Source of the DNA: Craspedostauros australis
Taxonomy: Eukaryota; Bacillariophyta; Bacillariophyceae; Mastogloiales; Achnanthaceae
Assembly (NCBI GenBank): GCA_026770025.1
Contig: JAMXDE010000005.1
Location: 1,612,001-1,676,000, forward strand
DNA length: 64,000 nt
Direction: 5' to 3'
The position numbers and the translations under genes were made by a program. Below the pieces are notes generated by a model. That model was not told where the DNA came from. It worked only from the letters and a program-made list of their open reading frames with translations, and ran no database searches. Shown here piece by piece: positions 1 to 10,837 of the stretch (within the stretch, counting starts at the first letter, position 1; every line of letters starts with the position of its first letter).

Positions 1-299
1 ACGAGCAGGATAGACCAAATAGCACTCCATTCAGATGTGATAGAGTGACGTTGTTCCATCCACATTTTCTCGTTCTTTCGCTTGGTAGACTGTTGCATAA
101 GACTAGTTCATGTCAATGATGATGTGACTGACACGCACGACTCGATCGCGGAAATGGCGCGAGAATGATGACCCGCATCGTCGGCCATTCCAGTTCCCTC
201 CGATTCCACCCATCACCACGTGATGTCCGCATGATGCAACTCATCGTCGTTCATGACACATCACATCACATGGCAACCCCAAAGATGAGATGAACGACA
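1..299. other. Upstream flank, no gene seen
   Basis: I see no coding region on either strand that resembles a known family or has a convincing start. The last part is presumably 5' UTR and promoter of the deacetylase that starts at 300. Confidence 0.5.
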
Positions 300-1736
300 A
301 TGATGATGACGATGAAAGGGATCAGGACCAGCGCCGCGACGAGTGGCTTTTGCTTCACAATGCTGTTGGGCGGACGCAGAGGAATGGCCATGATCACCAC
401 GACGACGCGTGCTTTCGCATCCAAGTTCCATGTCTTCTACAATGACGTCTACGAGGTCCGCCTGCCAAAGGGGCATCGCTTTCCAATGGAGAAATATGAG
501 AAAGTGCGGAGGCGAGTGCAGCAGAAACTGGGGGAGCACGATTCTACTGCGGAGGCAGGAAGTGAGCATGCGGCTGTCGAACATGGTGCGTGCGTGCACA
601 GTAGCGTACTACTATTCTTGTCATTGTGCCTGTGTGTCGACATCCAATCGGCATTGGTCTTTGCATGCGGAGAAGCTGCATGTGCTGCGTGTTATTGCAG
701 CATTGCCAACTGATTCAGTTCGACTTCTCGCTCACAACTGTTGCCACTGCGACTGCTCTTGCTTCTGCGATGCATTCGCGCACATCTTCGCATGTACTCC
801 GTTGACGACACAGACTTCATCGTATCTCCTTTGGCGACGGTTGAAGAGTTGTCCACAACGCATTGCGCAGACTACATCCAACGATTCATGAATGGCGATA
901 TCACACCTGAAGAACAGCGCAACGTCGGCTTCCCTTGGAGTCCGTCAGGTGTCAAGCGCGCCACATCGTCCGTCGGCGGCACCGTCGCTGCAGCGTGCGC
1001 GGTCTGTGAAAACTACAATCCCAGCAGCAGTCACAACGACAACAACCACATCCATTGGGCCGCCCACGTCGCCGGTGGAACGCATCATGCATTTTATGAT
1101 CGCGGCGAAGGTTTCTGCGTCTTTTCCGACATTGCTGTCGCCGCCAACGTCGTGCTGCAACGATATCCGATGCGCCGCATCCTCATCTTGGATCTGGATG
1201 TCCACCAAGGCAACGGCAACGCCGTGCTGTTCCAAAACCGCACAGACGTCTCAACCGTCTCCGTGCACTGCGACGGCAACTACTTTTCGCAGAAACAGAA
1301 ATCCGATCTGGACATCGAACTGCCGGTGGGTTGCACGGATGGCACCTACCTATCGACGCTGCACCATTGGCTCACGCAGATCCGCAACGGAATCGGCGGC
1401 AAGTACGATCTCATCTTCTTTCAGGCCGGCGTCGATATTCTCGAGCACGATCGATTGGGACGCATGCAGATTACGGCCGAGGGTGTCCAGAAGCGCAATG
1501 CCATGGTGTACGAATTTGCGGCCGCGATGAACGTGCCGTTGGTGATCACGATGGGGGGAGGGTACCCGAACACGCAAGATTGGACACCGATTCTGGACGC
1601 GCATGCTGGTGTGTATGTGCAAGCGTTCGAGTTTCTGAATGATCTGGTGGAGAAGCGACGGGCGGATAGCCAAACAGCACCAAACGCTGATCGACAGAAA
1701 CAGAAACAGGAGGTGATTTTCAACGCACCGCAGTGA
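300..1736 (+). CDS. Class IV (HDAC11-like) histone deacetylase, two exons
   Basis: Zinc-dependent deacetylase of the arginase/deacetylase fold. The family removes acetyl or longer acyl groups from lysine. Seen directly: the HRFPMEKY motif in exon 1, then AGGTHHA with the paired active-site histidines, DLDVHQGNG with zinc ligands Asp and His, QAGVDILEHD with the third ligand, and MGGGYP with the catalytic tyrosine. All key residues are present, so it should be active. Exon 1 is about 300-561 and exon 2 about 814-1736. The donor GTGAGC and acceptor CAG share phase 1 and join ...AEAG to FIVSPLATVEEL, giving 394 residues. The first ~40 residues before FHVFYND are rich in Thr, Met and Arg and could be an organelle-targeting segment. 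Class IV enzymes in plants are reported in organelles, so location is open. It converges on the SLC44 gene. Confidence 0.88.
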
Positions 1737-1990
1737 TGGATTGCACTGAGGTATTACCATACTCTCCTCTCCAGAGTACTGCTCTCTCTCCTCTGTTTGG
1801 TACGATCATCCAATTCGACAGTTTGTTGCACACAATTCAGTGTACCTGGATAATGAGACATGACACATAGAAAGCAATGCTCCCCACAATAGTCATTCCA
1901 TTGAGTATGCATGCATGTAAATATTTGTTATTCTATCTCGACGTCAGCATTAGTGCGTATTGTCGATTACGCGCACCCTCCGCAACTGTC

Positions 1991-4027
1991 TCACACATCG
2001 TTGCTCAATCGATCCTTGTCTTCGGCTCCATTCTTGTCGATCCATTCCTGCAGGGTACCTTCGGCGTGCCGCGCGCGGCCATCGAACATCTCCTCGTCGG
2101 CGATGAAGCAATGCAGCAGAGACAAGATGGCGATCTCAAAGATATCCATGCACATGTCGGCGATGGTGTAGGAGATGAAGAAGATCAAGGCCATCGGGCC
2201 CGCGTAGCTGTGCAGGTCGACGTCGATGGTCTCGACGACGACGAAGTAGGCCAGGGCCGTGGTGACGGCGCTGATGAATAGCTTGCCGACGATGAGGACG
2301 GCGGCCGAGACGTAGGTGAGGGCGGAGACGCGGGCGGCGTTGCGCAGGATGAGGAAGAAGGCCTTGCGTGCGGATTCGCAGAAGGAGGTGCCGAAGATGG
2401 CCGTCTGGATGTAGGCATTCTTGTTGATGAACTTCATGCACTTTTCGAGGCAGCAGAAGCAGCACTGGCAGCAGCAGAGGATGCAGTTGGCGACGGAGTT
2501 TTCGGCCTTGGCGACTTCCTTCTGTATCTTGGCGATGACGGCGCGGATGAGCTGGATGATGGCGATGATGAGGGATCCGTAGGCGCAGGTGCCGAGATGG
2601 AACGTGAGGGTCGAGATGAAGCTGGAGAGGACCGTGGCGCTGGTGACGGTGGATTTGTCGACCGTGAAGTACCACTTGCTGACGGCCAGGGAGATGACCA
2701 TGTCACCGAAGGCGACGATGAAGCCTGCGGTCCAGAACATGCAAAAGAGGAGGTACCATGCGGATCGGTAGACGAAGTCATCGAATTCGTAGACCCTGAC
2801 TGCGATGTCGGGTCCCAGAGCGTCCTCCGTTCGGGTGCTGATGTTGCCAAGCGACGCCAGGTGGACGGCGTAGACGGTCCAAACTCCCCAGAAGATGAGG
2901 AAGGCGAAGACCTGGATGAATGGGATGATGAAGATGAGGAGCATGCTGTTGATGGCGCGCCCCGCCTCCTTGACGCAGGTGATGGCGAGCTGGATCTGCT
3001 TGCGCAGGCAGCACGCCAGGACGAAGAGGACCGCCGCAAGACCCCACATGACGTAGGCGAAGACCGTGGTGGCCTTGATGGCGTTGTCTGAGAAGGGCTG
3101 AGGATCGTCGTCGTCCCATTTCTCGGCGTTGGTGAAGGCGAAGGAGCCTGCCGCGACGACCATGCCGATGGTGATGAAGATGGATCCCCAGACGACGAGC
3201 GTGAGAAGTCCCGGTATGCGCAGCAAGTACATGTAGATGATGCAGGTGAGCAGGGCCACGCCGAAGCCGAATCCCAGGATGTAGTACCTGGCAGTCCACA
3301 TATCGGCGTAGAGGTCGATGAAGAAGCTTTGGTTTGCGACCTCCAGCGGGTCCGACGGCACCTCCCGATCCTCGCCGCCGACCTGCCGCTCGATCTTGGT
3401 CTCTGCGTCCTGCGTGAGGTAGCAGCGATTGAAGAATTCGTAGGTGTCGCCGACGTAGTACGCGTAGCCGAACCCGCGGTTGATGCCTGGGGAGGTCCAG
3501 GATTGGTTGGGGTTGTTGTTGGGGAAGCAGTTGTCTTCCGTGCACTCGATGAGGTCGGGAGATTCCGAGTAGTCACCGACCTCGATGAAGGACTTGCTGA
3601 GCTGGGCGCCCGGAGCCTGCCAGATGCCGCCGTAGGTGATGAGGGTGCGGATGTCCGTGGCGTTGTCAGTCACGAGGCCATCCGTGATGGAGGGGCAGTC
3701 CTTGACGCAGACGCCGGTGAAGCTGTTGATGTAGAGGAGGTTGGGGAAGTCGTTCATGTCCCTGGCGAAGTCCGTGCCGCAGACGTTGCCGTCGTAGTCC
3801 AGCGGGTTGACGATGATGCGGTAGTCTCCCTCAGCGATGGCGTAGATCCCGATGTAGGACATGCCGAGCCAGGAGACGACCAGCAGGAAGAAGCAGAACA
3901 GGTCGGTGCAGCCGCGCGACTCGATCGGCCCGTTCCAATCCGGCGGGGCCACGAGCTTCTCGCGGGCCTCCTCGTCCATCAGCTCTTCGTTCTCGGCATC
4001 GTCGTCTTCGTCTTTGTTTCGCGGCAT
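1991..4027 (-). CDS. Choline transporter-like protein (SLC44/CTL family)
   Basis: Multi-pass membrane protein of 678 residues, the usual length for the family (about 650-710). It begins with a very acidic cytosolic segment (KDEDDDAENEELMDEEAREK), then a first membrane span (LFCFFLLVVSWLGMSYIG). The family signature LDYDGNVCGTD follows at about residues 76-86, then a cysteine-containing extracellular loop (GVCVKDCP). Further hydrophobic segments occupy the rest of the chain. The C-terminus carries the conserved FIADEEMFDG block. Known members move choline or ethanolamine across plasma or mitochondrial membranes; substrate here is inferred only from family. The gene is a single exon. The start is the first ATG, and the acidic N-terminus is typical. 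It converges on the deacetylase with 254 bp between stops. Confidence 0.9.
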   Translation of the reverse strand: MPRNKDEDDDAENEELMDEEAREKLVAPPDWNGPIESRGCTDLFCFFLLVVSWLGMSYIGIYAIAEGDYRIIVNPLDYDGNVCGTDFARDMNDFPNLLYINSFTGVCVKDCPSITDGLVTDNATDIRTLITYGGIWQAPGAQLSKSFIEVGDYSESPDLIECTEDNCFPNNNPNQSWTSPGINRGFGYAYYVGDTYEFFNRCYLTQDAETKIERQVGGEDREVPSDPLEVANQSFFIDLYADMWTARYYILGFGFGVALLTCIIYMYLLRIPGLLTLVVWGSIFITIGMVVAAGSFAFTNAEKWDDDDPQPFSDNAIKATTVFAYVMWGLAAVLFVLACCLRKQIQLAITCVKEAGRAINSMLLIFIIPFIQVFAFLIFWGVWTVYAVHLASLGNISTRTEDALGPDIAVRVYEFDDFVYRSAWYLLFCMFWTAGFIVAFGDMVISLAVSKWYFTVDKSTVTSATVLSSFISTLTFHLGTCAYGSLIIAIIQLIRAVIAKIQKEVAKAENSVANCILCCCQCCFCCLEKCMKFINKNAYIQTAIFGTSFCESARKAFFLILRNAARVSALTYVSAAVLIVGKLFISAVTTALAYFVVVETIDVDLHSYAGPMALIFFISYTIADMCMDIFEIAILSLLHCFIADEEMFDGRARHAEGTLQEWIDKNGAEDKDRLSNDV

Positions 4028-5230
4028 GGTGGAGTCAAGTGTTTGTATTAGTATTAGTAATGTGTTTGTACCAGTACCGGCACAGTGTAGAGCGCTATTG
4101 ACTGCTATTGACTGCTAGTGACTAATGAAATGGGATGAAATGAGATGGAATGAAAGTTAGGAGGAAAGGCGAGATCCAGACAAGCTTTTGCCGGTTCCGA
4201 ATGTTGCGAGCTGCGAGCTATGAACTGTGAGCGGGAGATAACTGCAAGGGAGGAGACACCGTCTCCAATCCTCCCTTCTTGTTAGCCGTTGCCTTGTGTA
4301 GCGTTGTGTCGCGTTGTGGTTCGTATCTGTGATGTCGCTTCGTGTCCAACACCGCGAAAACCAAACACTTCGCCTGAATCGTGATTCAGAGCACGACTCA
4401 CGACATCGACAGGAATCAAAGGAGGAGGAACACAACACACACGATCAACTTCGATACCACATTTCCCGGTGTTTCCAACCATCTCCACAAAGTGAGCAGC
4501 GATTGTTGTTGCTGCTGTTGCTGATGTTGCTGCTGTTCTGTGTGACACTCTCATTCATTCATTGCTCCTTCCCGTCATTGATTCGTTCAATCAAGCGCTT
4601 GTGTGACAGTGTTTGGATTGCAAAATACTTGTACGAGTGTGTGTATTGTTGTGACGGATCCAATCAATTCCAATCAACGAAGGGCACAACTCAAGAGAGA
4701 TCGTTCTGGAACAGCCGGGAAGGGCGAAAGAGAGACGAGATTCTCCTCTCCAATGGTATGGCAGTAGGCGCGCCCATGATCACCTGATCACTTCCATGAC
4801 ATCGCGCGCTGTGCGATTTCTCACATGGTTGCGCCACGCTTCTGCCGTGCGCACTGGTCCATTGGAAGTGCTGCGCCATCGTGGAGTCTCACAAAAACAA
4901 TAGAGGGCTCTAATAATTGTAGAGCAGAGCAGAGTAAACCAGTGTGTGATGATACGCATTGCACCACCCATGCCGGTTCTTGCTTTACCGCACCACACCA
5001 CACCACGCTCCCATGCCATGCCATGATGTGAAGCAGCATGTATGTATGTATAACTGTGCATGTTCATGAGATGGAGTGGAATGCCCAAGACGACATAACA
5101 TAAGTGCGTATGGTACTCGCATGATCCGGTGTTCTTGTACGAAGTCATCATATCGCGCCAAACCATGACATGCCACATTGCATGTCACGCCACATCGTTT
5201 CAACGTTCAACGTTCAACTGTCGCTTCACT
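4028..5230. other. Intergenic region, no gene seen
   Basis: This 1.2-kb stretch lies between two minus-strand genes: upstream of the SLC44 gene and downstream of the BAR-domain gene. It holds scattered CT/TGTTG-rich simple sequence (around 4501-4540) and several AGAGCAGAG/AGAGTA-type words near 4918-4936. The short open frames on both strands resemble nothing known. Confidence 0.5.
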
Positions 5231-6438
5231 TCACTTCTTCTTGTTGGCCTTGTACGCGATCACCATCCTATCGACGGCATCCGGCAGATCCGCAAAGAGC
5301 TCGCTCTCGCCCTGCACCCGATTGATCTCCCAATTCATGGTCGACTTGACGAACGGATACAGATCTTTCCACCCGCTCTTGACCACCTCTTCAATGAGGA
5401 AGCAAGTCTTCGAGGCCGCCTCCTCGTACGCGATGAAGGCCTCCTTGAGTTTGTCCTCGTTGCGTTTCAATCTCTCCGCCTTGGTATCCGGCGTGGGGCG
5501 TCCCGAGTTCTCCAGTTTGTTGATCTCCTGCCGCAATTTCTCCACCTTGCCATCGTAATGCGATTTGTCCTTCCCCAGCTTGCGGGCGTTGTTCATCTCC
5601 TGATCGACGAGGCCCGTGACGATCTCTTCCCATTCGGCGGCGTACTCGACGATCTTCGCGCGGAACTCCTTCGCGTTGTTTTCGGCTTCCTTCGAGGCGG
5701 CCTCGTTTATGTGCACGATGGATTCGTTATTCTGGTGCTTGCCGACGTCTTGGAACAGCGGGGTGCCTTCGGAGAGTTTGCCGATTTCGCTGATCATCTG
5801 CAAAATATTTGCATTGACGAATTGATGAATTGGCGAATTGGCGCATGGTGGAATGAGTGCGATTCAAGTGGAGGACAAAGGGAGGAAGTTGGAATGTGAG
5901 ATGGACTGCGTCAGATTGGACGACCAAGCACAACTTCATTTGGCGACATGATCGATACAGACTCGGTCAGCTTCGGTAGAGCGCCGCAATGGAAGCAAAA
6001 GCCTTTGCAGACACATACTCGTGCATGAAACCAGCTGGGCATGCTGCGTCACGCCCCTTAATTGGCATCAATCGAAATGGTGCGGCATATCCTGGCCACA
6101 GGAAAACTCACTTCCTTCCTGGCCTTCTCGGCCTGAATGTAAGCATCATTGTACTTCCTGGTCTTGAGGATGAGGGACCTCAGCTGCTTCCTCATGTCAT
6201 CGAAGTCCTTGCCCAGATGCACGAGATCCGGACTGCGGTTCTTCTGCTCTTTGGCGCCATCGATGGCCTTGCTGAGGCGATCGCTGATGTTGGTGATGCG
6301 CTTCTTGGGTGGAGCAACGGGAGTCTGGCTGCGTTGGCTGTTGCTCTTGTTCTTCTTGGGCGTGGCGAGCTTGCCGCCGTTCTTGGCGGTTTCCTTCTTC
6401 GTGGGCGTTCCCGCAGGTGCTTCTTTCGTTTCCGCCAT
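5231..6438 (-). CDS. BAR-domain protein, two exons
   Basis: Predicted membrane-curvature protein of 297 residues. Exon 1 is 6438-6112 (109 codons) and exon 2 is 5797-5231. The donor GTGAGT and acceptor CAG join in phase 0, so the 314-bp intron is well supported. Residues 1-45 are Lys/Thr/Pro/Ala-rich and probably disordered. From about residue 48 the chain is almost entirely charged amphipathic helix, with no proline from about 71 to 225. Features include HLGKDFDDMRKQLRSLILK and YAAEWEEIVTGLVDQEMNNARKL, and it ends in a Lys-rich tail (AYKANKKK). This three-helix layout and the length match the classical BAR fold (dimeric, binds curved membranes in endocytosis or trafficking). No SH3, PH or PX domain is present. 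The family is inferred from helix pattern rather than a single diagnostic motif. Confidence 0.75.
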
Positions 6439-7367
6439 CTTGGTGTGTCACACAGAAGCAATTGACTCTGCTCAAGAACTGCTGATAGTGCCCCCAATGC
6501 TGATGGGTTATGGGCGGCGCGGGAACTGCTCTCTTGGATCGAAATAGCAGAAATCGAACCTCTCTCTCTCTCACTCTCTTGCTGGTGGTGCTGATGGTGC
6601 TGATGTTGGAGCTGCTGCTGTGGATGTCGATGTTGGCAGTGATGCCTTGTGCTCTCTCTTGTGTTCTCTCTCTCGGACGAACGAACGACGAGAAGCAGCA
6701 CGAAATGAGAAGGGCAGATTGTTGTCATGTTTGACTCTTGACTTGGCTTCACTTGATGTGTTGCGTTTCTTGCTTCGTGTTGGTCTTTTCGAAGAGTGGC
6801 GACGAGCAAGAAGCGGTCGCATGGCGAAAGACTTGGTGTTGCCAATCTTGGCGGGAGTGTGACAAATGCCCATAAATAGGAGTATCACCATGTGTGTCGC
6901 ATCCTTGTCGAAATTGGCAGAAAACGACATCGTGTGAATCCACGAAAATGTTCAGTTGTTGCACGTGTCTGTGTGTGTTGTATTTGTGACTGTTCATGTT
7001 ATCAAACTGACTGACATCTGCCTTTGGCACACAGACAGACATAGAAAAGGCGAAGAGGTGAAGCACTTCTGTTGACTTCATCCGATTCAAACATGCGATG
7101 ATAGAGAGGATGGAGATTGTTTTGGATGCCGACAAATGGTGCAATACGATAGATCAGCTCGCTATCCTTCGAGGCGACCACCTGGATCATCAGTCGGGTA
7201 CTTGACGAAAGTGTTGCCGGCTAGTAGGTGCCGCATTGGAAGACCCTCAAAAGTGCTGAATACTGCTTCAACGTGGCACAATATCCCAACGTAAAATAGC
7301 ATGCCCAATGGGTCGTTCCGCAATTGTCGCATGAAGTGAAGTGGCATGGAGCATGTAGCGCTCCGCT
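6439..7367. other. Intergenic region, no gene seen
   Basis: Upstream of the BAR-domain gene and downstream of the lipoate-ligase-like gene. It contains a TC/CT-rich tract near 6560-6582, GCTGATGTTGGAGCTGCTG-type repeats near 6588-6620, and an ACAGACAGACA word near 7032. Short open frames are low-complexity and not believable as genes. Confidence 0.45.
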
Positions 7368-8216
7368 CTACATGTCATCCGGCGCAACGATCCTCGTTCT
7401 GCTCTTCTCAAACCACTGCTGCATGCCGCCGAGACCGTCCACGACCTCCATGGCTTCGGCCACGGACACTTCCGCCACGTCGAACGACTGCTCGCACGTC
7501 GTGCGCAAACAGTCGAAGAACACATCGCTGTCCGTGCCGTAGTATTGATTCAGCTTGACGAGGAATTCATCATGCGATCGATCGCCACGGTAGTCAGGCC
7601 GTTTGGATGGCAACGACAGGTACTCCATGTTGCGTTGATCGTAATCCCACAGAAAGCTCGTGTGATGCAACCAACCCCCCTTGATGATGGACTGCGCGTT
7701 GCCACCCATCTTGCGCGGACCCAAGACGTAGTCGTTTTCGCGTAGCTGAAATTCCGGAGTATCGCTGCTGCTGGTGCTTGCATTCATGCATCGGAACGAC
7801 GGTCCGAAGATGGCATCGGCGGACCACCGCATGATGGAGGTGGGATACGATTCGACGTCCGGAAAATGTGCGGTGCGGCCGATGAAGGTCGTCCACAGCG
7901 ACGATGGATCCAGCACGACCGTGCCACCACCGGAAAAGCGTTTGAGGACCGTCACGCGGTCGCGTTTCACCGTCGGGATATCCAGCAGCTGGTCGGGTTT
8001 GCCACTGATGCCCATGACGATTATGCAATTCTGCGTCGCGTCGTCCTTGTGCTGCAGGAAGCGGTGCTTGAGCGGCTCGTGCGTGCCGAGGATGGCCCAG
8101 CTGCGTTGCAGGGGATCATGGCGCAGGATGGCCTCTTCCAAGCAAAGCCTCTCGATGGCCGACAGACCGCTTGCTCGCAGATCCAGCAGGCACAGCCTGG
8201 TCAAAGACGCGCTCAT
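7368..8216 (-). CDS. Lipoate-protein ligase A-like protein (BPL/LplA/LipB fold)
   Basis: Single-exon protein of 282 residues. It carries the lipoyl/biotin ligase core: RFSGGGTVVLD at about residues 93-103 is the glycine-rich substrate loop (RRxGGGxVxHD in LplA). GPRKMGGNAQSI at about 167-177 supplies the conserved lysine of lipoate ligases (K169), followed by GGWLHHTSFLWDY. The family attaches lipoate (or octanoate/biotin) to lysine on carrier domains of dehydrogenase complexes. The sequence looks closest to the short eukaryotic LplA-like proteins (plant LIP3-like), without the accessory C-terminal domain of E. coli LplA, so another protein may be needed for lipoate activation. I see no obvious transit peptide; the N-terminus MSASLTRLCLLDLR starts directly in the domain. 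It lies in tandem with the AlkB gene. Confidence 0.82.
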   Translation of the reverse strand: MSASLTRLCLLDLRASGLSAIERLCLEEAILRHDPLQRSWAILGTHEPLKHRFLQHKDDATQNCIIVMGISGKPDQLLDIPTVKRDRVTVLKRFSGGGTVVLDPSSLWTTFIGRTAHFPDVESYPTSIMRWSADAIFGPSFRCMNASTSSSDTPEFQLRENDYVLGPRKMGGNAQSIIKGGWLHHTSFLWDYDQRNMEYLSLPSKRPDYRGDRSHDEFLVKLNQYYGTDSDVFFDCLRTTCEQSFDVAEVSVAEAMEVVDGLGGMQQWFEKSRTRIVAPDDM

Positions 8217-8692
8217 CGTGATAGCATTGATGCTGCGATGCGGTGCGATGTGCCGTCCTGTGCTAGAGTCCAGCTATGCGCTGTTTGCAGATGGATTTAT
8301 GGATGGATGAGAGAAGTGATGATGGCGATGCTGCTGATTCTTGTGATGCTGATGTGTGTGTGTGTTCGTGTTTGGCCTTCATTTGTGTTTGTGTTGTTTG
8401 ACGTGTGGAACGGTATCTTTTTGGCTGATGTGTTGTCGCCATGTCGTGTTCAAATGTCACACAATGCTGGAATTGGATCCAAACGAGCAAATGCCACACA
8501 TGTGATGTTCTACACTCATGGCTCGTACTCCATCGCAGTTAAGACGGAATAGGTAAAAATACGACTCTACTCTGCTCTACTTTGCTCTCAACAGCAATGA
8601 TTTAACAGTCAAGGCTGCGCTTCATACTCCGCACTCTACTATATTGGTGAACCATACGGCCCAACCGACCAAACCAACGCCAACAACCGCAT
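8217..8692. other. Intergenic region, no gene seen
   Basis: Upstream of the ligase-like gene and downstream of the AlkB gene, both on the minus strand. It includes a run of TACTCT/CTCTAC words (8563-8583 and near 8634) of the kind seen in many 3' flanks in this window. No coding sequence is recognised. Confidence 0.45.
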
Positions 8693-10006
8693 TCATCTGC
8701 ACGTCACCGGCGACCGCCGCATGGTGATGGACACTCTGCGATCGCTGAGCAAATCGTCGTTACCAATCTCATGCGAAAAGTCGTACCGTGCTCTACCCGT
8801 CAAGATCTGCAAGCACCGACGCTTAAGATGCACGCGTCGTTCCGCAACCTCCAAGTTGCGATGTTTGGCTTCGTTACGGAACGTCATGATGCAGTCGCCC
8901 GCCAAGGACAGATTGGCGATGGGTTCCAGGCTCAGCTGCCGATCGTCGACGTGGGATCGTAACCAATGTCCCTGCCGGCGTCGGTAGTCGATGGCGTTGG
9001 CTTCGTTGGGGATGCAATTGCCGATATGGTGCTTGGCATAGACGGCGGAGCTGGGGAGGTTGCACAGCAGGCGTTGCAGTCGGGGCAGAAGGAGCTCAGT
9101 GATGAATTGCGGCAGCGGATGTTTCGGTGGTCTCACCGTCCGTTCTTTCAGATTGTGAAGTGCGCCCCAACGCTTGTTGTACGACCATCCGTTGATCTTG
9201 GAGAGTCGCCACGGCACACTGTCGCGATGGTCGATGTAGTTCATGATCTGCTGCTCTTCGGACACGGTGATGAAGTCCTCAAACACGAAGAGGCCGGATA
9301 TCGGCTCGGGTGGCATCAGCGGACGCGATGGCCCAGGTGTGGGTGTGGTTGTGTCACTTGCTTTGCTCTGACATGTGATGGAAATGGCGGTGCTGGCTGC
9401 AACAGCGTCATCGCCTCCTTCGATTTGACGGAGAGGCATTGTTGGTCGTTTCTGTAGCGTTGTCATTGTCATTGGCTTTGACATTGCTGTGGTCGTTGGA
9501 GTCTGCGCTTGTGTTTGTGGCCGAGGTTGCACAATGTTCACATGGCTGTTACTATCATTTCCATTTCCATCTTCTTCTTCTTCTTCATTGCTGAGACTAT
9601 CGCCTAGTACTCGCTTCCTTGAAGCACGCGTATCCTCAGCAAGCTGCATCTCGCTGTCTGGCATCTGCCGCTGATCTCGTGTTGGCGCAGTTGCTTCATT
9701 ATCATTTATTGCAGTTCTCGCCGTCGATGCTGCTGACGCATGCATCTTCTCGTCGCTGGCATTGACAATGCAAGAGTTGCCACCACCCTGATTCCCGCCA
9801 TCGTCGTTTTCTCCATCACAAGCAGACGCATGAAGCGAAAGCCGGTGCTTTGGAAACGATCGAAAACAGATCGGGCATTTCTGGAAGGTGCTTCGTGGCC
9901 TCGCACATCTGCTTGGTTCGTTTGTTGCGGAACCGCCTTTGCTTGATGTTGGAGACAGGAGGAAGGCTGTCATCCTCCGCTGCTTCTTGCCGCCCTTGAC
10001 CTTCAT
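8693..10006 (-). CDS. AlkB-family 2OG-Fe(II) dioxygenase with PIP box and UBZ4 finger
   Basis: Predicted alkylation-repair dioxygenase of 437 residues. I start it at the ATG at 10006. The frame is open further upstream but only from a TTG, and that extension looks non-coding. Three parts are visible. (1) QRRMTAFL at residues 9-16 fits the PCNA-interacting PIP box (Q-x-x-hydrophobic-x-x-aromatic-aromatic/L), with a basic flank and at the extreme N-terminus, where many PIP boxes sit. (2) CPICFRSFPKHRLSLHASAC at 44-63 fits a RAD18-type UBZ4 ubiquitin-binding zinc finger (C44, C47, H59, C63). (3) After a long disordered Ser/Thr/Gln-rich linker, the AlkB domain runs from about 235 to 432. It has iron ligands H352-x-D354 (HVDD) and H412, and the 2-oxoglutarate arginine region RRVSITMR near 423-430. 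All catalytic residues are present. Which base or RNA it repairs cannot be said. Confidence 0.85.
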   Translation of the reverse strand: MKVKGGKKQRRMTAFLLSPTSSKGGSATNEPSRCARPRSTFQKCPICFRSFPKHRLSLHASACDGENDDGGNQGGGNSCIVNASDEKMHASAASTARTAINDNEATAPTRDQRQMPDSEMQLAEDTRASRKRVLGDSLSNEEEEEDGNGNDSNSHVNIVQPRPQTQAQTPTTTAMSKPMTMTTLQKRPTMPLRQIEGGDDAVAASTAISITCQSKASDTTTPTPGPSRPLMPPEPISGLFVFEDFITVSEEQQIMNYIDHRDSVPWRLSKINGWSYNKRWGALHNLKERTVRPPKHPLPQFITELLLPRLQRLLCNLPSSAVYAKHHIGNCIPNEANAIDYRRRQGHWLRSHVDDRQLSLEPIANLSLAGDCIMTFRNEAKHRNLEVAERRVHLKRRCLQILTGRARYDFSHEIGNDDLLSDRRVSITMRRSPVTCR

Positions 10007-10837
10007 GCTGATGTTGCTCAGGTTGCCGACGCTGCCGCGATCGTTGGAGTCACGACGGTTGGTGACACACCAACCCCGAGATCCACGACAGATCCACGAT
10101 GTGCAGTGTCGTGGATTCAAATGGATCTCCTTTGTATAGTCGTAATAGTACTCCACTCTGTTGAACTGCTTGAGCAAAGTGCTCGACGCCCCTCGTTCAG
10201 AACGAGGATGGGACAATCCGCAGACAGCAACGCTCTTCGACGATGGCGCAAGTTTGGGAAGAACAACAACTTCGCCGCGCGCAGTTTTCGCGCCAAATTG
10301 TCGAAGGGTCTATTTCGGCTCTATTACTTGTTGTTTCCCGATTATTCGTGACTGATCTTCTCAGTTTGTCTTTTCATTCGTGCATAATCAGGTACCTCCA
10401 TTGCATCAAAGATTCCAAACTCCAAATTCCATGACGCTCAACACCAACCAACAACCGAGACGCCCACAAAATTTCCATCCGAAGCCGTTCTCACACAACA
10501 CACACTCCACCACGAAAAGCCATCACCACCATCATCCATCAATGTCGCAAAAACAACAACAAGCAACAGCATCATCTTGATTGATGCGAGTTGCATCCAT
10601 CAATCCTCATCGAACTGGAGCCCAATTCGAAGCCTCTCGGTGAACCCAGCGGTCCATGCCAAAGATAACCGGACAAACAGTCTCAATAGGAGTGCTCGTA
10701 GTTGTACCAAGAGCCAGAGCCAGAGCAAGAACAGAGGGGTGCAAGTACGCGTACGCTCCAGCACAAGGACTACAGGACTACAGGACTAGAGCACTCCAGT
10801 GCGAATCCAGTACGAAGATCCCCACACTGATCAGAGG
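10007..10837. other. Divergent promoter region between AlkB and UTP10 genes
   Basis: About 830 bp between divergently transcribed starts. From about 10420 to 10580 it is rich in CA/AAC words (CAACACCAACCAACAACC and similar), as expected of a 5' UTR for the plus-strand gene. I see no separate gene. Confidence 0.5.

Noticed and set aside
10007-10216. 70-residue N-terminal extension of the AlkB protein
   Set aside because: It opens only at a TTG and has no helical or targeting character. The PIP box sits naturally at the N-terminus when the ATG at 10006 is used.
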